Part shown: positions 60,205-64,000 of the stretch, one piece after another | Numbering within the stretch: the stretch's first letter is position 1 | Layout of the letters: each line of letters opens with the position of its first letter | Assembly (NCBI GenBank): GCA_021819245.1 | Contig: JAKARI010000005.1 | Span: 34,241-98,240 of the forward strand | From: Pseudomonadota bacterium | GTDB taxonomy: Bacteria > Pseudomonadota > Gammaproteobacteria > Acidiferrobacterales > Acidiferrobacteraceae | DNA: 64,000 nt | Reading direction: 5' to 3' | The notes under the pieces: generated by a model | What the model saw: only the letters and a program-made list of their open reading frames with translations | Databases searched by the model: none | Told to the model about the DNA's origin: nothing | Program-made: the position numbers and the translations under genes

Positions 60205-60400
60205 TTATTGCCTTTGCGCGACGGTAGGCACCCCCCGTATCCGGGTCAAGGGCGGGCTTTAAGCCCGGCGCAGCGCACCCTTAGACGCGTTGACGGCAAG
60301 ATACGCTCGCGTATGGTCATGAGCGCGGGCTGCCCGCGCTCATGACCATACAGGCGCTTTTCATGGTCCAAAAACACGCGCATTTGCATGATCGTCAACA
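60149..60400. repeat. Possible internally deleted IS remnant with terminal inverted repeats
   Basis: TGTCAACGATCATG (60149-60162) and, inverted at 60387-60400, TGTTGACGATCATG; similarity extends inward (GAAAT.CGCGT, GACCAT). The ends recall IS21-type elements, but no istA/istB remains in the ~250 bases. No gene is seen between. Confidence 0.4.
60311..60351. repeat. Perfect 19-bp hairpin with 3-base loop
   Basis: GTATGGTCATGAGCGCGGG, loop CTG, then its exact reverse complement. No T-run follows directly on either strand, so it is not a classic terminator. It lies inside the possible IS remnant. Confidence 0.85.
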
Positions 60401-60474
60401 CCCAGACAGGCGTCGATGCCGCCACGTTGCAAATCGTCGGTGCTTATCGATATCTACCGACGAATCGGAACATC

Positions 60475-60687
60475 TCAGCCGGCACTGACCTGGGCAGTCA
60501 CGGTCTTGGTCGACGTCGCCAAGCACGACTCCTCGTAGGCCTCGATTTCGACCTGCTGGTAGAGCACCCGGCCGCAGAGCTTCAGGAACTTGGGCCCGAT
60601 CCCCTCGCTGCGCCAGCGCTCCAGGGTGGCCTCGCTGATGCTCCAGCGGGCGGCCAGTTGTTTTTGATTGAGGTGAGCGACTTCCAT
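60475..60687 (-). CDS. AlpA/MerR-like helix-turn-helix protein
   Basis: 70 residues. HLNQKQLAARWSISEATLER, then WRSEGIGPKFLKLCGRVLYQ is a winged MerR/AlpA-type DNA-binding domain common in excisionase-like regulators of integrated elements. ATG 60687 has AAGGAG six bases upstream. It is divergent from the HTH/PIN pair. Possible excisionase or regulator; no integrase is in the window to pair with it. Confidence 0.75.
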   Translation of the reverse strand: MEVAHLNQKQLAARWSISEATLERWRSEGIGPKFLKLCGRVLYQQVEIEAYEESCLATSTKTVTAQVSAG

Positions 60688-60834
60688 CTTGGTCTCCTTC
60701 CGAATGAGTTGGCAGGAGTCCATGAAGGCGCTGTTCGGCCCGGGAGCCAGGGCGCAGCGCGGCCTAGCGGTGGAATGGGTGTAAATGGGTGTCTTTTTGG
60801 GTGCCTCCCGGGCAAGGCTGCCGCGTTTCGAATA

Positions 60835-60864
60835 TTGCGTTTATTCGTTTATTTCGGTTATACT
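60835..60864 (+). promoter_or_regulatory. Promoter with tandem repeat ahead of the HTH/PIN pair
   Basis: TTGCGT (60835-60840), an 18-base spacer and TATACT (60859-60864). The spacer holds two tandem CGTTTATT octamers (60838-60853), a plausible antitoxin site. The stretch is clearly more AT-rich than its surroundings. Confidence 0.6.
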
Positions 60865-60903
60865 TTCTCTCATGATGCTGTTTTAAACTCCGAGGAGGCT
60901 GCC

Positions 60904-61368
60904 ATGACCACACTCTCTCCCACCCATCCGTTGCCGACGGCCGAAGAAGTTGCCATCGCCCGCGAGAGCGGCCGGGCGCTGTCCGCCTTCCTGCAGACGC
61001 GCGCGGAAACCCAGCAGATCGAGATCTTCGATGACAAAGGCGCGTCTCATACGGTCCGCGTCCCGGTGTCGGCGCTGCGGCTGCTAGTCGACGTCCTGAC
61101 CGAAATCGGTGAGGGCAACGCGGTCAGCATCATCCCGATCCACGCCGAGCTGACGACCCAGGACGCAGCGGACGTGCTCAACGTCTCGCGGCCGTTCCTC
61201 GTGCAGTTGCTGGAGCGCGGCGAGATCCCGTTCCACAAGATCGGCACACACCGTCGTGTCCGCTACCAGGACGTGATCGCGTACAAGGAGCGGATCGACG
61301 CTGAGCGCAACAAGGCCCTCGATACACTGGCCGAGCAAGCCCAGGCACTCAAGATGGGGTACGAATGA
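60904..61368 (+). CDS. HTH (excisionase-type) antitoxin partner of a PIN toxin
   Basis: 154 residues. The N-terminal half (AEEVAIARESGRALSAFLQT, VPVSALRLLVDVLTEIGEG) is followed by a C-terminal excisionase-type HTH: LTTQDAADVLNVSRPFLVQL, then LERGEIPFHKIGTHRRVRYQ. ATG 60904 follows GAGGAGG; a longer open frame upstream crosses the promoter and is not used. It abuts the PIN gene (stop TGA, then ATG). Known HTH-PIN toxin-antitoxin operons have this order. Confidence 0.85.
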   Translation: MTTLSPTHPLPTAEEVAIARESGRALSAFLQTRAETQQIEIFDDKGASHTVRVPVSALRLLVDVLTEIGEGNAVSIIPIHAELTTQDAADVLNVSRPFLVQLLERGEIPFHKIGTHRRVRYQDVIAYKERIDAERNKALDTLAEQAQALKMGYE

Positions 61369-61941
61369 ATGAGTTCGAACTTCACCGTCATCTACGACGC
61401 GTGCGTGCTCTACCCGGCACCGTTGCGCGACCTGCTGATGCGCCTGGCGCTGACCGATCTGTACCGGGCGCGTTGGACGGACAGGATCCACGACGAGTGG
61501 ACGCGTAACGTTCTCAAGCAACGGCCAGATCTGAAGGCGGAAGACCTGGATCGGACGCGGTCGCTGATGAACGCCCACGTCCGCGACAGCTTGGTCACCG
61601 GATTCGAGCATCTGATCCCGTCCGTCGAGCTGCCGGATGCCGATGACCGGCATGTGGTGGCCGCCGCCATTCACGGCGGCGCCAGCCTGATCGTGACCTT
61701 CAACCTGAAGGACTTCCCGCCGGACCGGCTCAAGCCCTACAACCTGACCGCCCAGCACCCGGACGACTTCATTTTCGATCTGCTGGATCTGCACGCCGCC
61801 CGAGTGTGCGAGGCGGCCGCCAACCATCGCCGGTCGCTGAAGAACCCGCCCAAGACGGTTGACGAGTATCTGGACACGCTGCTCAAGCAGGGACTCACGC
61901 AGACCGTCGGCCAGTTACGGGAGTGGAAGGTAGCGATCTGA
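61369..61941 (+). CDS. PIN-domain ribonuclease toxin
   Basis: 190 residues. VIYDACVLYPAPLRDLLMRLA holds the first catalytic Asp, RIHDEWTRNVLKQRPD an acidic residue in the usual place, and PDADDRHVVAAAIHGGASLIVTFNLKDFP the later Asp pair. The C-terminal ~60 residues (after DFIFDLLDLH) form an extra helical tail typical of this subgroup. The reading frame is intact. Its stop is directly followed by the ssrA-like 20-mer. Confidence 0.87.
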   Translation: MSSNFTVIYDACVLYPAPLRDLLMRLALTDLYRARWTDRIHDEWTRNVLKQRPDLKAEDLDRTRSLMNAHVRDSLVTGFEHLIPSVELPDADDRHVVAAAIHGGASLIVTFNLKDFPPDRLKPYNLTAQHPDDFIFDLLDLHAARVCEAAANHRRSLKNPPKTVDEYLDTLLKQGLTQTVGQLREWKVAI

Positions 61942-61961
61942 CGGACGCGGGCTCGATTCCC
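61942..61961 (+). repeat. 20-base copy of the ssrA 3' arm (att-like)
   Basis: CGGACGCGGGCTCGATTCCC differs at one base from ssrA 57985-58004 (CGGACGCGGGTTCGATTCCC). It lies one base after the PIN toxin stop. It probably marks an attachment-site scar; the module it would delimit, 57985 to 61961, is just under 4 kb. Confidence 0.7.
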
Positions 61962-62165
61962 AAACCGGGAATTGAATCGGCGCCGGAAAGCAGACGAGGT
62001 TGAGCGGCCTTTCCGGGCACCAATCAGCGCAAAAAACCTGCTTGATCGTCCACGGTCGATGGCCGTCCCGGCAGGCTTTTCGATCCGCTTCGCACCGGTT
62101 CGCAGCAGCCCGCAGCGCTTCAATTCCGTACTTTCAATAGTCGTTTGATGCGGGGTATCATCCCA
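61962..62165. other. Gene-free joint between the att-like 20-mer and the right repeat
   Basis: No gene is seen. A loose hairpin (CCTGC...GCAGG, with A and T runs outside, about 62025-62078) could terminate from either side. The last bases before the repeat (ATCATCCCACCACCA) resemble the ssrA 3' end only partly. Confidence 0.4.
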
Positions 62166-62436
62166 CCACCAATAATGAAACCCCAAACCGTTCTCGGTTG
62201 GGGTTTTTTCTTGCCCGATCGCGCCGGTTCCCGCGTGTTCTTGGGGGTTCCTGCAAAAGCCTGCGGACTTCGCCGGTCAACCTCTCAGCCCGTTCCGGGC
62301 CACATTCCCCTCTCTCCTGGCCATTCCTCGCTCCGACCTCGCTCCCTGAAACTGGCCCGAAGTCCGCAAAGGCCGCAACTCAGGCTCTTATAGATCAGAG
62401 GGTTACGCGCGGGCGAATCAATCGGTTGGATTGCAG
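62166..62436 (+). repeat. 271-bp direct repeat, right copy
   Basis: Matches 58012-58282 at all but two positions, offset 4,154 bp. It carries an orphan copy of the ssrA terminator (62179-62209). After 62436 the two flanks diverge. The high identity suggests a recent duplication or integration event. Confidence 0.93.
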
Positions 62437-62520
62437 TATTGGCGGCCGGAGGGGACACACGCCCACCCCAGCGATCTGTTGCACTTGCAGTTTGTCAGAA
62501 ACTCGCATTTATTTTCGTAC

Positions 62521-63142
62521 ATGAATACGACGACCAAGACCGCCGAGCTGATTCGCGAGCGCATCGAGGCGATGCCGATTGGGGAGCCTTTCACCCCGAC
62601 GGCATTCCTTGAGTGCGGCACGCGTGCGTCCGTCGATCAGACCCTCTCCCGCCTCGCCAAGGCAGGGTCGATCGAGCGCGTGACGCGCGGCGTCTTCGTG
62701 CGTCCCGAGGTCAACCGTTTCGTCGGCAAGGTGATGCCTGAACCGCTGAAGGTGGCCGAGACCGTTGCCAAGACCACGGGCGCCGTCATCCAGGTTCATG
62801 GTGCCGAAGCAGCGCGCCGGCTCGAGCTGACCACTCAGGTTCCAACCCAATCTGTATTCGTGACATCCGGCCCGTCGAAGCGCATCCGTGTGGGGAAGAT
62901 GGAGATCCGACTTGCAGCACGTCTGTCAGCGCAAGCTGGCCCTAGCCGCCCGACCTGCGGGGCTCGCGCTTGCTGCGATGTGGTACCTCGGCAAGAAGGA
63001 AGTGACGCCAGCCCTCGTCGAGAAGATTCGGCGCAAGCTGGGATCAAGCGAGTTCGAGGTACTGAAGTCAGCCACCAGCTCGATGCCTGCGTGGATGGGC
63101 GACGCCATCTTCCGAAACGAGCGGATGGTCGTTCATGCCTGA
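62521..63142 (+). pseudogene. AbiEi/DUF6088-type antitoxin, frameshifted
   Basis: The first frame reads TAELIRERIEAMPIGEPFTPTAF, then RVTRGVFVRPEVNRFVGKVM and IQVHGAEAARRLELTTQVPT (winged-helix start plus the AbiEi core) up to GKMEIRL. The match then continues in another register (LQHVCQRKLALAARPAGLAL, then AAMWYLGKKEVTPALVEKI and MPAWMGDAIFRNER) to a stop at 63142. The break is near 62910. A sequencing error cannot be excluded, but its toxin partner is also broken. The stop overlaps the toxin ATG by 8 bases. Confidence 0.8.
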
Positions 63143-64000
63143 GTCCTTCCTGCATCAAAAAACCCAAGACTAGGCCCAAAACTATCGGGCACTGACTCCG
63201 CAGCTTGCCCGCTCGCCCGTCGTACTGGAAAAGGATGTCTGGGTCTGCTGGGTGCTGCAGACACTGTTCACCATGCCCGGTCGACTTCCGATGGCGTTCA
63301 AGGGTGGCACCTCACTATCCAAAGTTTTCGGAGCCATCGCACGCTTCTCCGAGGACGTAGATATCACCCTCGACTACAGAGGACTGGACGGAACCTTCGA
63401 CCCATTTGCCGAAGGGGTCTCGCGCAATCGGCTGAAACAATTCAGCGAGGATCTCAAGTTATTCGTGCGCGACCACGCTCACGGTGTCGTGGTGCCGCCC
63501 TTCCAGAAGATGCTGGCCGCCGAGTTCAGTGCCGACGCATTTCGTCTTGAAATCAGCGATGACTGCGAGCAGTTGCGAGTGCACTACCCGACCGTGCTGG
63601 AGAAATCCGGAGACTACGTCGGTAACAGCGTCCTGATCGAGTTCGGTGGCCGCAACATAACCGAGCCAAATGAGGAGCATGTGGTGCGGCCCGACATCGC
63701 GGAACATGTCGCTGAACTCGAATTCCCGCAGCCGACGGTCAGTGTGCTGTCCCCGGCACGTACCTTCTGGGAGAAGGCGACGTTGGTGCACGTCGAATGT
63801 CAGCGCGAAGAGTTCCGCACAGGCGCCGAACGTCTGTCACGCCATTGGTACGACTTGGCGATGTTGGCCGACATTGAACATGGGCAAGCCGCTGTGGTCG
63901 ATCGCGCTCTGCTTGCAGACGTCGTCAAACACAAGAAGATCTTCTACAACGCGAGCTACGCTAACTATGACGCATGCTTGGCCGGGCGGCTCAAACTGAT
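63135..64000 (+). pseudogene. AbiEii-type nucleotidyltransferase toxin, amber codon at position 13 (runs off window)
   Basis: From ATG 63135 the frame reads MPESFLHQKTQD, then TAG (63171-63173), then continues AQNYRALTPQLARSPVVLEK and on through the family motifs: DVWVCWVLQTLF, MAFKGGTSLSKVFG (GGTS-type nucleotidyltransferase motif), RFSEDVDITLDY (catalytic Asp pair) and ARTFWEKATLVHVE. In homologues the same place has a normal residue, so CAG to TAG is the simplest change. The rest is open to the window end. Either a pseudogene or read through or restarted downstream. Confidence 0.8.

Overview
The window is a GC-rich (roughly two-thirds G+C) gammaproteobacterial chromosome segment. Gene content and order fit an autotrophic, probably acidophilic sulfur- or iron-oxidising lineage such as Acidiferrobacter or its relatives. 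That genus-level guess rests on recalled synteny and style, not on a search. Supporting signs are the cluster rimP-nusA-infB-rbfA-truB-rpsO-pnp, a complete 14-gene nuo operon downstream of tpiA-secG-tRNA-Leu, the fur/bamE and ratA/rnfH/smpB/ssrA neighbourhood, a heat-shock cluster hrcA-grpE-dnaK-dnaJ, and two exported DsrE-like proteins.

Layout. 0-5 kb: 3' end of acs, a YheT-type hydrolase, a 1.15-kb stretch with no convincing gene, an exported DsrE-like protein and a SAM methyltransferase. 4.8-13.1 kb: the translation/RNA operon rimP to pnp on the minus strand, with a good promoter and a hairpin leader; the initiator tRNA lies just upstream on the opposite strand. 13.4-14.5 kb: no intact gene. 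This stretch holds a 5' piece of a group II (class C-like) intron sitting directly behind the terminator of a TonB-dependent receptor gene and cut off at a long inverted repeat. 14.5-18.4 kb: the receptor, a cytochrome b561 and a cytochrome c'; the receptor and the cytochrome c' carry PHO-box-like repeats upstream. 18.4-32.8 kb: nuoA to nuoN. 32.8-45.8 kb: tRNA-Leu(GAG), secG, tpiA, glmM, folP, ftsH, rlmE, a DUF4149-like membrane protein, greA, carB, carA, dapB, and a Tat-exported DsrE-like protein. 45.8-50.9 kb: dnaJ, dnaK, grpE, hrcA, with a CIRCE operator and a promoter ahead of hrcA. 51-57.5 kb: nadK, recN, a short N-acetylglutamate-synthase-like acetyltransferase, fur, bamE, rnfH, ratA, an NSS-type transporter and smpB.

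57.6-64 kb is the accessory part. The tmRNA gene ssrA is followed by a layered integration region. A 271-bp segment that begins with the last six bases of ssrA and carries its terminator is repeated 4,154 bp further on with only two differences. Between and after the copies lie a TacAT-type acetyltransferase toxin-antitoxin pair, a frameshifted recombinase-associated gene fragment, a truncated IS3-like element, a short IS-end/hairpin remnant, an AlpA-like DNA-binding protein, an HTH antitoxin/PIN toxin pair, a 20-base look-alike of the ssrA 3' arm, and an AbiE-type system in which the antitoxin gene is frameshifted and the toxin gene has an in-frame amber codon. No integrase is visible, so the region looks like an accreted, partly decayed tmRNA-targeted island that runs past the right edge.

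How the genes work together: most of the window is housekeeping (respiration, translation, protein quality control, pyrimidine/arginine, folate, lysine and cell-wall precursors). The features most worth a second look are the PHO-box-like sites, the intron fragment, the exported DsrE pair and the ssrA island.
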